Shown here: piece after piece, positions 34,802 to 42,675 of the stretch
How the letters are laid out: the number at the start of each line of letters is the position of its first letter
Position numbering within the stretch: position 1 is the stretch's first letter
From: a virus
Length of the DNA: 64,000 nt
Virus record (IMG/VR): IMGVR_UViG_3300036785_000305
Location: 1 to 64,000 of that record
Direction: 5' to 3' (one strand)
Position numbers and translations under genes: made by a program
The notes under the pieces: generated by a model
Told to the model about the DNA's origin: nothing
What the model saw: only the letters and a program-made list of their open reading frames with translations
The model's database searches: none

Positions 34802-34935
34802 TAGTTTCCCTTCCTGGTTTCCCACATTATGATCGCGATGATAAGCACAACGATTACGATACACGCTATCGAGAGCGGGCTAACGTACAGGTTTACGTAA
34901 CCATGATTATGCGTGTGGATAGAAAGGACGGTCAT
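34801..34935 (-). CDS. 44-residue single-pass membrane protein
   Basis: After MTVLSIHTHNHGYVNLYVS comes one strongly hydrophobic segment (IACIVIVVLIIAIIMW) and a basic end ETRKGN, so an N-out/C-in topology is likely. It overlaps the upstream gene by 29 nt and the downstream one by one base. Phage micro-membrane proteins of this kind can be exclusion or lysis factors; no evidence for either here. Confidence 0.55.
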   Translation of the reverse strand: MTVLSIHTHNHGYVNLYVSPLSIACIVIVVLIIAIIMWETRKGN

Positions 34936-35233
34936 CACCGAACCACATCTGCTCGTCGGCCTCGTGTAGAAGGTAGGAATGGATAAGGTTCCGGATCTGC
35001 TCTTGTGGATCTGGATATGAGGGATGAATCGGTAGTGTGACGATGAGCGGCTTGACTTCATCGCAGTCTGGGTCGTCATTATCCGCGACCCATACTTCTA
35101 GGCGCAGTTGCTGGTTCTCCCGGTCTACGGTGATCTCGCCACGGTTGTTGCTCCGGTCGCCGTAGTTCGCCCACTGGAATGTCTCCAGCTCCCGGTCTAG
35201 GAGGTCCATCATCCAGTCGATCTGTCTTACCAT
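34907..35233 (-). CDS. Unknown 108-residue protein
   Basis: ATG 35233 with GGGGAG 8 nt upstream and a TAATG overlap. It starts MVRQIDWMMDLLDRELETFQ, followed by strands (EITVDRENQQLRLEVWVADN) and a helical DPQEQIRNLIHSYLLHEADE. Likely a soluble alpha/beta protein; function not recognised. Confidence 0.55.
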   Translation of the reverse strand: MVRQIDWMMDLLDRELETFQWANYGDRSNNRGEITVDRENQQLRLEVWVADNDDPDCDEVKPLIVTLPIHPSYPDPQEQIRNLIHSYLLHEADEQMWFGDDRPFYPHA

Positions 35234-35574
35234 TATCCTGGCTCCCCGAGTTCTCCCCACTTAGAACCTTCATTTCTTAGGCGCCAGTAGAAGCCGGAGA
35301 AGTTGATAAGGTCTATAGCAGAGTCGCCGTCGAAGCGGTTGTTCCGCCAGGAATGGAACTTGAGGCGACCGGACTTATTCAGGATGTCATGGACGAGTCC
35401 CTTCCATCCTTTAGATGCCCAGGTGCTGCCTTCCGGATCGTATCCGCGATCGCACATAATCATTAGTGCGGTAGCGAAGGGGCCTGCGAGCTGGCTGATG
35501 GCATCGGGCGTAGGTGTGACGTCTAGCTTAACTATGAACTCGTAAGCTGCGGCGCGGATATCTTCATCGTTCAC
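35233..35574 (-). CDS. Conserved phage protein ending in DSAIDLINFSGFYWRL-type motif
   Basis: 113 residues. A helical N terminus is followed by GWKGLVHDILNKSGRLKFHS and DGDSAIDLINFSGFYWRLRN. The '.DsaiDLINyagFyLR' ending is one I have seen on small nucleotide-modification-associated phage proteins, so a link to nucleotide or tRNA metabolism is possible; this is a resemblance, not a proven assignment. Confidence 0.55.
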   Translation of the reverse strand: MNDEDIRAAAYEFIVKLDVTPTPDAISQLAGPFATALMIMCDRGYDPEGSTWASKGWKGLVHDILNKSGRLKFHSWRNNRFDGDSAIDLINFSGFYWRLRNEGSKWGELGEPG

Positions 35575-35866
35575 GATCTAGTTCCCTAGTTGCCAGGATC
35601 TCTTCGAGCTTCCAGTGCCCGCTCAGGTTCGTCGTCTGTATGTCGCCGCAATCGAAGCAGCGGATAAGAAGGATAGTCATTCGCGATGGCGGCTGGCGCG
35701 GGTGCTCGAAGCCGATCTGCTCGTGATGGAATGCGAGGATCTTCCAGTCGTGATCGTGAGCGCTTTCGACCACTCGCTGAAATGCCTCGAATAGTGCCTG
35801 GGCTAGGATACTAGGAGGTGGCGGCGGCTCCTGCATAGGAACCTCGGGAAGTGTTGGTTCAGACAT
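35564..35866 (-). CDS. Unknown 100-residue protein with one CxxC
   Basis: N terminus is Pro/Glu-rich (EVPMQEPPPPPS), then a helix (ALFEAFQRVVESAHDHDW) and MTILLIRCFDCGDIQTTNLS, where RCFDCGD looks like half of a zinc ribbon, as in proteins that pair 'C..CG....' with a preceding His cluster. Overlaps the following gene by 11 nt. Confidence 0.55.
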   Translation of the reverse strand: MSEPTLPEVPMQEPPPPPSILAQALFEAFQRVVESAHDHDWKILAFHHEQIGFEHPRQPPSRMTILLIRCFDCGDIQTTNLSGHWKLEEILATRELDRER

Positions 35867-35879
35867 AATGCCTCCTAGT

Positions 35880-36575
35880 TTATCTTCCGCCGTTTACTTC
35901 GATTATAGCGCCGGTAAGGTACTCGGGACCTATCAGTACGGATACGGCTACCTCGGCAATCTCTCCGGGCGCGGCGCGGCGACCCATAGGTATCTGGGAC
36001 TTCTCATATTCCTGGGCGCGGTCGGAGGTCCAGCCCCGGAAGATCGGGATGTTGTCGTCGAGGTACCTAGTCATATTGGTATCATCGGTAATGCCTGGTG
36101 CTATCGCATTTACGCGCCAGCGTGGCGCTAGCTCCCGCGCCATAACCCTTACTGACATGTCGAGCGCGGCCTTGCTAGAGCAGTAGGCGATCGAGCCGCG
36201 CATTGGCCGGCGGGCGGCATCGCTACTGATTGCTACGATACTTCCACCTGCCTCGGGGAAGACGTGCTCGTGTGCGCCCACGATCCGGACGAATCCATGG
36301 CAGTTGACGTCCCAGACGTTCTCGAACGTGTTGTCCCACTGCATACCTATCTGGGTGATCCAGGCTAGCTCGTTTATGCCGGCGCTATAGATAATGTAGT
36401 CGAACGGACCTTCCTGCCGGACGCACTCGTAGCACTCGGCTGAGGAGCGTACATCGAGAACGTCCGTACCGGGCATCAGCCATTCCTCACATTTCGTCGC
36501 GTCGGCGTGCGTCTGTATGTACTCAGCTATCGCTTCGCCTATGCCGGAGCTGGCGCCGATTATCAGGCCCTTCAC
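35880..36575 (-). CDS. Short-chain dehydrogenase/reductase (SDR) family oxidoreductase
   Basis: 231 residues, a normal SDR length. GASSGIGEA (7-15) is the cofactor loop, YSAGIN the NAG-like motif, AISSDA with S117/S118, and YCSSK with Y131 and K135 complete the Ser-Tyr-Lys catalytic set; VNAIAPGITDD follows. It should carry out an NAD(P)-dependent carbonyl/alcohol conversion. SDR genes are uncommon in phages. It overlaps ThyX by 4 nt and stands with other nucleotide genes, so a sugar- or base-modifying substrate is possible. Confidence 0.88.
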   Translation of the reverse strand: MKGLIIGASSGIGEAIAEYIQTHADATKCEEWLMPGTDVLDVRSSAECYECVRQEGPFDYIIYSAGINELAWITQIGMQWDNTFENVWDVNCHGFVRIVGAHEHVFPEAGGSIVAISSDAARRPMRGSIAYCSSKAALDMSVRVMARELAPRWRVNAIAPGITDDTNMTRYLDDNIPIFRGWTSDRAQEYEKSQIPMGRRAAPGEIAEVAVSVLIGPEYLTGAIIEVNGGR

Positions 36576-37474
36576 TTCGGCTTCCTTGCGGATACGGCGC
36601 TGAGGGGTTCGCGCGGGTTGATGTCGGTCCAGGTGTCCGGGTGATCGCCTGCCTGCGCGTGGGCGTCAACGCGGTCGCGGATAACGCACCAGCGGTCGGC
36701 CGGGCCGTGGAAGCCGCAGGAGCCTTTCTGGTAGCAGACCGGCTTGAACAGCTTGACGATCTCCTTCTGCTGCCACCTCTCGTCGGTCGAGCCGTAATTG
36801 AGGATAGCGAGGATCATCTGGTTCCAGACAACTTTCCACTCGTGTTGAGCCTGGGAGCAGAGCCGGTTCCCGGCCTGCCGGGTAAGGTTGAGGAGGTCCG
36901 TGTGGTAGTGGACTCGCGTCGTGATATTCGTCGGCAGGAGTCCGCGCGCATCTTCGGCGGGCATACCGTTGGCGACTAGCCGGTTGTATGCCTGCGCCGC
37001 GTAGGAGGTCGCCGCGTCCCAGGTTAGGCGCCAGGGATGGTCATCCTTCAGACCTTCCAGGCTAGGCGGGTCGGCCACTTCCCAGGCGGCGTTCTCCTTC
37101 ACGGCGAACCGCATTGACTCCTGAACGAACGTCGCGGTACGCTGCCGGACTAGCTGGTGAGTGAAGGCCCGCGTCACACCTTCAAAGTAGAAGTGAAGGC
37201 TGACGAATTCGAGGGGCGCGGTGATGGCGCTGTCCTTGAAGCCGTTAAGCCACTTCATACACTGATCATGGGTTACGGTACCCGGATCGCGGTAGACACC
37301 TCCCTGGTACGTCTCGGCGGCAGCGGCCATAACGCGGAGGGGATTCCGCGTCATCGAGACCAGGGACACCCGCGGTGTTACCTTGTCGCCTGGTTCTACG
37401 AGTGGAGGGGCTGAGTACATTGCTACGTCGGCCCAGCGAGCGGGGAGCCTGCTCTTGTCGTCGTCATTCGCCAT
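36572..37474 (-). CDS. thyX: Flavin-dependent thymidylate synthase (ThyX), variant motif
   Basis: 300 residues. The ThyX signature RHRxxSxNExSxR(Y/F) appears as RQRTATFVQESMRF (110-123), so the His is Gln and the first Ser is Thr-Phe context, but R110, S120 and R122 are kept. GLLPTNITTRVHYHTDLLNL and RQAGNRLCSQAQHEW match the C-terminal substrate region. ThyX makes dTMP from dUMP using FAD, NADPH and methylene-tetrahydrofolate. The variant motif leaves open activity on another pyrimidine nucleotide. A C-terminal Cys-rich stretch (CYQKGSCGFHG) is additional. Confidence 0.88.
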   Translation of the reverse strand: MANDDDKSRLPARWADVAMYSAPPLVEPGDKVTPRVSLVSMTRNPLRVMAAAAETYQGGVYRDPGTVTHDQCMKWLNGFKDSAITAPLEFVSLHFYFEGVTRAFTHQLVRQRTATFVQESMRFAVKENAAWEVADPPSLEGLKDDHPWRLTWDAATSYAAQAYNRLVANGMPAEDARGLLPTNITTRVHYHTDLLNLTRQAGNRLCSQAQHEWKVVWNQMILAILNYGSTDERWQQKEIVKLFKPVCYQKGSCGFHGPADRWCVIRDRVDAHAQAGDHPDTWTDINPREPLSAVSARKPK

Positions 37475-37772
37475 TTCGGCGGTCCCTCTCTATTCGTTGC
37501 ATGTCTTCCCATGTTGCTTCTCTTGCACGTGCGTTCTCGTAGGCGACTGGAGTTTCGGCTACTGGTTCCTCGCTATTGCTATGGTTGAGAATGAATGCCT
37601 GTGGCATCAGCCTCTTGAGAAGATCTTCACAGTCCGTACAGATTTCGATTGGCTTGAAGTAATCCTCGCCTACGGTCTTGCCTTCCTTCGTGTGATGTTC
37701 GACCTGAATGTGTAGGTGGACGGTCGTGTTGACGCATTGCTTGCCGTCTACATCGCAAAAGGTTTTCTTCAT
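37464..37772 (-). CDS. Unknown 102-residue protein with paired cysteines
   Basis: ATG 37772 (TGATG overlap). TFCDVDGKQC and EICTDCEDL give four cysteines in two pairs, with a HLHIQVEHH strand between, resembling a small zinc-stabilised fold. The C terminus is acidic then basic and helical. No family recognised. Confidence 0.55.
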   Translation of the reverse strand: MKKTFCDVDGKQCVNTTVHLHIQVEHHTKEGKTVGEDYFKPIEICTDCEDLLKRLMPQAFILNHSNSEEPVAETPVAYENARAREATWEDMQRIERDRRNGE

Positions 37773-38494
37773 CAGTGATTCGCCTGCCATTCTGTTATGT
37801 CCTTGCGGAGGCGTAGCCACAGGACGCCCAGGGTATCTACGCGCTCGCCTACGGCCACGTAGTCCTGGTTGTACGGCTGGCTACGTAGGTAGATCCTCTT
37901 GATGCCGTTATTGAAGGCATCCTCTACCTGTTCCGGTAGGTCGTCGACTGCCGCGACAATTCTGTCGGTACCTACCTGCCGTACCAGGTCGGCATATTTA
38001 GTGGTGTGTTCACCGCCAAATGGGACTCCTTCAAAAATGACGGCGTCGTAGTCGATATGGTTACGGCCTAGCCACTCCCGCGTATCGGGGTCGATATTGT
38101 CTAGGCGCATATACGGGCGCGTAGTACAGATCCAGACTTCCGCGCCGGTATTCCTGATGTTTCGGGTTAGCTCGCTCGCGCCCGGATAGACCGGCATGAA
38201 TCTCTTCAGACCACCCTGCCGGTAGGCGAGCTTACACTCCCGGTACACGTGGTGCGGGACGTTCATGAACTCGTGGAGTCTTCTCCCGGGGTTGATGTCG
38301 TACTCGGACGGCATAGGCGTACCGAGCCATCGTTCCGCGAACCAGAGGAAGTGGGCATGGTAGTTACCCAAGGTGCCGTCGATGTCGAGCGCCACGACCG
38401 GCTTGCCGTCGCCGCTGCGGAACTCTCGTTTACGCAATTGCCTTATTCCTCTCATGATAGGTTGTGACCTAGAAGGATTGCTAATGCTAACCAT
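37772..38494 (-). CDS. HAD-family phosphatase (nucleotidase-like)
   Basis: 240 residues, GGAG 7 nt before the ATG. VVALDIDGTLGNYHA has the nucleophile D37 and acid D39; WICTTRPYMR is motif II (Thr), and IVAAVDDLPEQVEDA motif III/IV with the DD pair. The cap is small, as in 5'-deoxyribonucleotidase-like HADs. With MazG, ThyX and dCMP deaminase nearby it probably dephosphorylates a nucleotide, but the substrate is inferred. Confidence 0.82.
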   Translation of the reverse strand: MVSISNPSRSQPIMRGIRQLRKREFRSGDGKPVVALDIDGTLGNYHAHFLWFAERWLGTPMPSEYDINPGRRLHEFMNVPHHVYRECKLAYRQGGLKRFMPVYPGASELTRNIRNTGAEVWICTTRPYMRLDNIDPDTREWLGRNHIDYDAVIFEGVPFGGEHTTKYADLVRQVGTDRIVAAVDDLPEQVEDAFNNGIKRIYLRSQPYNQDYVAVGERVDTLGVLWLRLRKDITEWQANH

Positions 38495-39257
38495 TCAGGA
38501 TCTCCGCGACTTCCGGGTAAGTCTGGTGGACCAAGTAGGACTTCTGCCATTTGCCGTACCGGCCGATCCTGAAGAACTCCGGATAGCAGTCACAGTCGGT
38601 CGTCAATGGCTTGGTTACGGTGACGGTCATATCGCCGTTCGTCGGGCGGTGCGCCCATTCAGTTGTCCGGTAGCCGAACACACAGGCGTTCCGGTACCAG
38701 GCGTTGGCACGGGTACCATCACATACGATCGTATCGACGGCTTCAGTGCCGGGCTTGGTACTACCGTTCGCGTAGATCGTGTGGTGGACGAACTTATGCT
38801 CGGGGTTGTAGCATAGGTCGGTCGCGGGTATAGTCGAGATGATGACGTCAGGTTTGAAGTAGTAGATCTGATCGGAAATGATGCCATGGGCTATAGGAGG
38901 AATCCTGGCGAATTCGATGTTTGGATTTGCGTGGAGATTCAGCCACATATCGGCATAGGTGGCGCGGATGTCCCAGGCTTCGTGCTCACCTACAAAGTCT
39001 TCCGGGGAGACCTTGCCTTTCCACTTCTTGCCGTACACCTTCAGCCGGTACTCTTCGGCCGTGCCGACAAGATGGTATCCTACTCGGGTATTGGCAACGT
39101 ACTCGAAGCCGGGGATGGGAGCGTGAAGGTACTGACAACCATACTGGGTACTCGGAATTGCCCGGTTGCTTGCGACTAGGACTTTGTGTCCGGAGTTGAC
39201 GGCAGCCAGAGCCGCCGCCAATCCGGACGGCCCGCAGCCAAGGACGGCTACGCTCAT
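38487..39257 (-). CDS. FAD/NAD(P)-binding oxidoreductase-like protein, compact
   Basis: 256 residues. MSVAVLGCGPSGLAAALAAV is a clean GxGxxG Rossmann start followed by an acidic/basic strand end (VLVASNRAIP), and KPDVIISTIPATDLCY resembles the second dinucleotide contact of FAD-dependent enzymes. It is shorter than typical two-domain flavoproteins, so it may lack a full substrate domain. Overlaps both neighbours (ATGA and 8 nt). Redox partner or substrate unknown. Confidence 0.7.
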   Translation of the reverse strand: MSVAVLGCGPSGLAAALAAVNSGHKVLVASNRAIPSTQYGCQYLHAPIPGFEYVANTRVGYHLVGTAEEYRLKVYGKKWKGKVSPEDFVGEHEAWDIRATYADMWLNLHANPNIEFARIPPIAHGIISDQIYYFKPDVIISTIPATDLCYNPEHKFVHHTIYANGSTKPGTEAVDTIVCDGTRANAWYRNACVFGYRTTEWAHRPTNGDMTVTVTKPLTTDCDCYPEFFRIGRYGKWQKSYLVHQTYPEVAEILNG

Positions 39258-39616
39258 TTCTTCTCTTCCAGGTTCATCATTCGCCGGTAGATGAAGTCTT
39301 GCTTTCGACGCAGGATATCCCGCGTCATGTTCGTGTCCTTGGTGAAGTGCTGGACGGCGAGGATTCCCGTCATCACGACATCCATGAGTTCGTTTAGGAT
39401 GTCGTCGCGGTTGTTGGTGACTCCCTTGCGAGGGTTCTGGCCGGTCGCGCCGATCATCGCAGCGACCGCTTCGCCAAGTTCCTCGATCACCTTGGAGATC
39501 CGCGCCCAGTCCTGAGCTAGTGGCTGTTCCTGGTAGAAGTCGGGTAGCTCTTCATCGAGCCAGTTGTCTACGTAACGGATAACCTGCCAGTCGATGCTGT
39601 CATCTTGGTAACTCAT
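39254..39616 (-). CDS. MazG-like nucleoside triphosphate pyrophosphohydrolase
   Basis: 120 residues from ATG 39616, preceded by AAAAGGGGAAAC. KVIEELGEAVAAMIG (E45, E46, E49) and DDILNELMDVVMTGI (E76, D79) form the EEXXE...EXXD metal site of all-alpha NTP pyrophosphatases. These enzymes hydrolyse (d)NTPs to monophosphates, protecting against unwanted nucleotides or lowering ppGpp. A 14-bp hairpin separates it from the upstream gene. Confidence 0.85.
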   Translation of the reverse strand: MSYQDDSIDWQVIRYVDNWLDEELPDFYQEQPLAQDWARISKVIEELGEAVAAMIGATGQNPRKGVTNNRDDILNELMDVVMTGILAVQHFTKDTNMTRDILRRKQDFIYRRMMNLEEKK

Positions 39617-39632
39617 GTTTCCCCTTTTGGAC

Positions 39633-39670
39633 CGAACGGCCTGGAGGGCTGGCACGCTCCAGGCCGTCCG
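39633..39670 (-). other. Intergenic hairpin before the MazG ribosome site
   Basis: Arms 39670-39657 and 39646-39633 pair over 14 bp (one G-U) around a 10-nt loop, directly followed by CCAAAAGGGGAAAC and the ATG. There is no U-tract, so it is not an intrinsic terminator. It shares the 'stop, hairpin, AAAAGGGG' architecture of the elements at 56.9-60.2 kb. Confidence 0.65.
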
Positions 39671-39680
39671 GCGATAGTGG

Positions 39681-40511
39681 TTAGAACGGTGGCTCGTCAT
39701 CCTGCGCACGAGCGCGGCCACGCCCGCGCGCAGGGGCTGCGGGGGCAGCGGCCTTAGCGGTCCTAGTGCCTCGTCCCGTACGGGCCGGAGCGGGCTTTTC
39801 CGGCTCTTTCGCGGTCGCGCGGGTACCCCTACGCGCGGCCGGTTTTTCGGCCGCTACGGGCGCGCTACGGGCCGTGGAGCGGGTACCGCGTCCGCGTCCG
39901 CGCGCCGGTTCTGGCTCAGGCTCTGGTTCCTCCTCAGGCTCCTCATCCTCCTCAGGCTCCTCATCCTCATACTCGGATTCGGCATCGTCGTCTTCTGCCT
40001 CGTCGGCGTCGTAGGGCAGCCACTCGGCAACGCGCGGCTGCCACTCGCCGTTGTAGCGCTCGCGGGTGGTGATGATCCGGCACCAGGCCTCGTCGTTTTC
40101 CTCGCCGGGGCGGAAGCTGCCGATCTTGTTGATGGGCGCGCCGTTCTGGTCGTCCTTGTCGGCCAGGTCCATCTCGCGCTTCTTGATCTGCCGGAGCGTG
40201 ATCCCGTACGTCTCGAAGAACGGTGCCCAGCGGAACTTCGCGCCGCCGATGAGCGGAAGGTTAAGCCAGAACGGACAGCCGTTGTACTCGTCCAGGTCAC
40301 CGTCGTTCTCGGCCGCGATCCAGAGGACCTTGATCATCGGGTCGTTGTTCTGGGAGCGGGTCCACCACATCTTCCGGAGGTAGCCGATCAGCTCGGTGTC
40401 CTTGGGCGGCACTTCGCCGTCATAGCTGTCGAACTGCTCGGTGGAGTATTCGAGTGAGTCGAGTTCTTCGACGTCAAGGTCTTCGACATCTTCCTGTCGA
40501 ATGCGTACCAT
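39681..40511 (-). CDS. Probable single-stranded DNA-binding protein with acidic tip
   Basis: 276 residues. Residues 30-160 look like a globular beta-rich domain (MIKVLWIAAENDGDLDEYNG, FWLNLPLIGGAKFRW, AWCRIITTRERYNG). A long Asp/Glu-rich linker, an Arg/Gly/Ala-rich region (ARGRGRGTRSTARS) and a C terminus AQDDEPPF follow. The last residues mimic the DDDIPF tip of bacterial SSB, which docks replication and repair proteins. It neighbours a Sak4-like ATPase and RecB-like nuclease. Assignment rests on architecture and tip; a direct OB-fold match is not visible by eye. Confidence 0.6.
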   Translation of the reverse strand: MVRIRQEDVEDLDVEELDSLEYSTEQFDSYDGEVPPKDTELIGYLRKMWWTRSQNNDPMIKVLWIAAENDGDLDEYNGCPFWLNLPLIGGAKFRWAPFFETYGITLRQIKKREMDLADKDDQNGAPINKIGSFRPGEENDEAWCRIITTRERYNGEWQPRVAEWLPYDADEAEDDDAESEYEDEEPEEDEEPEEEPEPEPEPARGRGRGTRSTARSAPVAAEKPAARRGTRATAKEPEKPAPARTGRGTRTAKAAAPAAPARGRGRARAQDDEPPF

Positions 40512-40512
40512 G

Positions 40513-40704
40513 CTAGTCCCTTTCGTGAGTGTGATCTAGGTAGTCTTGGCCGAGTCTGTGATTTGCGTCATGGTCTCCCCAGGTTACGAACCGGACGCCG
40601 GGATGCCTTTTTAGGATATGTTTGTGGAGCCACTCCTTAGACTGACTGTCGGGATCGGCGAGCCTGACGAGGGGTTGAGCGCGGTGTTCTCGCCGTTTCG
40701 CCAT
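40513..40704 (-). CDS. Small basic protein, unknown
   Basis: 63 residues overlapping the Sak4-like gene by 68 nt in another frame. It is Arg/His-rich (MAKRREHRAQPLVRLADPDS, LHKHILKRHPGVRFVTWGDH). The ATG sits next to GGAGCGG. It may bind nucleic acid. No family recognised. Confidence 0.5.
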   Translation of the reverse strand: MAKRREHRAQPLVRLADPDSQSKEWLHKHILKRHPGVRFVTWGDHDANHRLGQDYLDHTHERD

Positions 40705-41566
40705 TAACCGCTCCCCTTGCCTTGTCGATCGCCTCGATCATTCGCGACATGGCGAAGTAGTCGCCATCCTCCACGTCCCAGTACCGCCCGAGGGCCATAT
40801 AACGGTCCTTGGCGTACCAGGGAGGGTACGGCTGAGCAAGAGCACGGCGGAGAATCGCTCCGCGCATCTCACGGGACTCGCGTGCCACACTATAGTACAG
40901 TGCGACCGAGAACTGAGAACTGACATAGTCAGAGATCTCGCCTTTCTTCCCCAGTAGGTGCGGGATGATCCGCTCCTCACCTTCAGCGTCGTCCGCGGTC
41001 ATTGAGGTGGTAATGAAGATCACGTTGAACCGGCCGTCGATCAGGCGGTCGGTCCAGCGCTTGAAGCCGTTCTGGTACTTCTGGTGGTTCTGGATCGCCG
41101 GGATGTCGAGGTCGCGCTGCGGGTTAATCTGGTTCTCACGCTCCAGAATCCACCGCATATACATCTCCTGCATCTTGGTGCCGGAGTCGACGACGATCCA
41201 GTCGTCGATCGTGAACTCGCGCTCTGCCTTCTTCACGCCGGCAACCGCGTGTTCCCAGGAGGGGCAGCGCCATAGCTTGGCCTGACTACCGACGGCGCGG
41301 GCGCTGGCCACTCCCTCTGTCTCGGTCGAGAGGAAAGCGACGTTGCGGGAACCATCTGCCGCACCTCCCGCGAGTAGGGTCTTGCCGTGTCCGGACGGCC
41401 CGTGGATCAGGATATTGATGGGAGCGGTCGGGCCGGACTCCGCCAGGCTCTCTTCGTGGATCTCAACGTCCGCCTCCATCATAGAGAGCGGCGCTTCCCT
41501 TGACTGCTTTGCTGATTGTCGTTGGGCTCCCGGCCTTGCGCCTCGCAGCCCTCGTGTTGGTGGCAT
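40637..41566 (-). CDS. Sak4/RecA-like ATPase (AAA_24), putative recombinase
   Basis: 309 residues from ATG 41566 (TGATG overlap; GTG 41569 also possible). INILIHGPSGHGKT (Walker A, 56-63), FTIDDWIVVDSGTKM (Walker B) and VIFITTSMTADDAEGEERI follow the order of phage Sak4/AAA_24 proteins, which are minimal RecA-core ATPases that help ssDNA annealing with an SSB. The C terminus is basic (ARTPRSTPRQARRSRQS). Gene order RecB-like nuclease, Sak4-like ATPase, SSB-like supports a recombination module. Confidence 0.82.
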   Translation of the reverse strand: MPPTRGLRGARPGAQRQSAKQSREAPLSMMEADVEIHEESLAESGPTAPINILIHGPSGHGKTLLAGGAADGSRNVAFLSTETEGVASARAVGSQAKLWRCPSWEHAVAGVKKAEREFTIDDWIVVDSGTKMQEMYMRWILERENQINPQRDLDIPAIQNHQKYQNGFKRWTDRLIDGRFNVIFITTSMTADDAEGEERIIPHLLGKKGEISDYVSSQFSVALYYSVARESREMRGAILRRALAQPYPPWYAKDRYMALGRYWDVEDGDYFAMSRMIEAIDKARGAVNGETARTPRSTPRQARRSRQSV

Positions 41567-42543
41567 CACGCACTCTTCCTGTTGTCTTCGTAGGGGTCAA
41601 TTTGTCGGTAATTGTTCTTTAGAACTACCTGGAAGGAATGATCATTCCCGCGCTCATGAAGTTGACACGGTATCCAGAACGGGCAGCGCGGACAGTCTTT
41701 GGTCGGGGTCTTGGTAATTGGGATCGTGCCGTCGCGGACGGCGTTCATTACCGTTACCTCATCGGCGATTCTCTGGAGCTGAGTATGTTGCTCTTTCGGG
41801 CTTCGCTCGATTGGGTGTCGCAGAAATGCCTGGGGAGGTTGCTTCTTCGAAACTGAGTTGTCCTTGTTAAGGTATAGCCCTTCCTCATTCTGAGGGCGCT
41901 CATCCGGTTTTGCTTTACGGAGGAAGTTGTAGATGATACCGGCGATATGTTCGTCAGGCTTTAGGATTCCGGCATTACGGAGAAGCTGGGAGGCGACCGC
42001 CCAATAGGAGCCGCCCTGGTCATCAAGCTCTAGATAGGCCAATACGATCTGGGCCGCAGTCTTGTGCTCTAGCAGGTAGATAAGGCCATCCTCAAGGTTC
42101 CGCGCCACGCCATCCCAGCGAGAGGTAAAGTAGGCGACCGGCTTGCTATCGTGAAGGATGCGTACCCGGAACGGCTGCTCGACCGAGATGATATCCCACT
42201 GCTCATCCCGGCCGTAGTAGTCGACATACTCTTCGAGCATTGCGATACCTAGCTCGGTAGCATCAACCCATACCGGCTCATCGAACGTCTCATCAAGGTA
42301 GGTCCTTGCGAATGTAATCTCGTCGCCGGCCCAGGCCTCGAATGTGTCGGCTGGATGCGGGCCTCGGCGTTTGCCCTTCAGGTACCATTGCGCTAGGGCT
42401 TCGTGAACTCCGTACCCGAACCAGAGCGCATCGGCCTGTACGGTTCGCGCCCGGTACCCCATACGGAATTCTAGCCACCAACGAAAAGCGCAGCGCTTAA
42501 AAACGGCACGTTCGGAAGTCCGCAGAATCGGTAGGTTATCCAC
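41566..42543 (-). CDS. RecB/Cas4-like exonuclease with iron-sulfur cysteines
   Basis: 325 residues from a GTG with GGAGG 5 nt upstream. GYGVHEAL (H47), SRWDGVAR (D144) and LLEHKTA (E159, K161) are the PD-(D/E)XK RecB-family motifs. C18 near the N terminus plus CPRCPFWIPC near the C terminus give the four Cys that hold a 4Fe-4S cluster in AddB/Cas4-type nucleases. It probably resects DNA ends for the adjacent Sak4-like ATPase. A nearby SD lies inside a short hairpin (42545-42563). Confidence 0.88.
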   Translation of the reverse strand: MDNLPILRTSERAVFKRCAFRWWLEFRMGYRARTVQADALWFGYGVHEALAQWYLKGKRRGPHPADTFEAWAGDEITFARTYLDETFDEPVWVDATELGIAMLEEYVDYYGRDEQWDIISVEQPFRVRILHDSKPVAYFTSRWDGVARNLEDGLIYLLEHKTAAQIVLAYLELDDQGGSYWAVASQLLRNAGILKPDEHIAGIIYNFLRKAKPDERPQNEEGLYLNKDNSVSKKQPPQAFLRHPIERSPKEQHTQLQRIADEVTVMNAVRDGTIPITKTPTKDCPRCPFWIPCQLHERGNDHSFQVVLKNNYRQIDPYEDNRKSA

Positions 42544-42544
42544 C

Positions 42545-42672
42545 AGTACCTCCGGTTGGTACTTAAAAGGTGGGTCCCAGACGGCGTTCGGGCACTGGGG
42601 GTGGGGAGCGCCGCCTGGGACGTTGACCAGGCCCGGCAGCCGAAAAGGGGAATTAAAGGCTGCCAGGCCTGG
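42545..42672 (-). other. Three consecutive hairpins between genes, one with an anti-Shine-Dalgarno loop
   Basis: Reading along the minus strand: hairpin C (42672-42627) has two 7-bp helices around one mismatch and a 16-nt loop UUUAAUUCCCCUUUUC; hairpin B (42621-42574) pairs 13 bp with one G-U; hairpin A (42563-42545) pairs 6 bp and holds the GGAGG of the next gene on its 3' side. The loop of C is complementary to the AAAAGGGGA ribosome sites used elsewhere in this genome. No terminator U-tract. Confidence 0.65.
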
Positions 42673-42675
42673 AGT

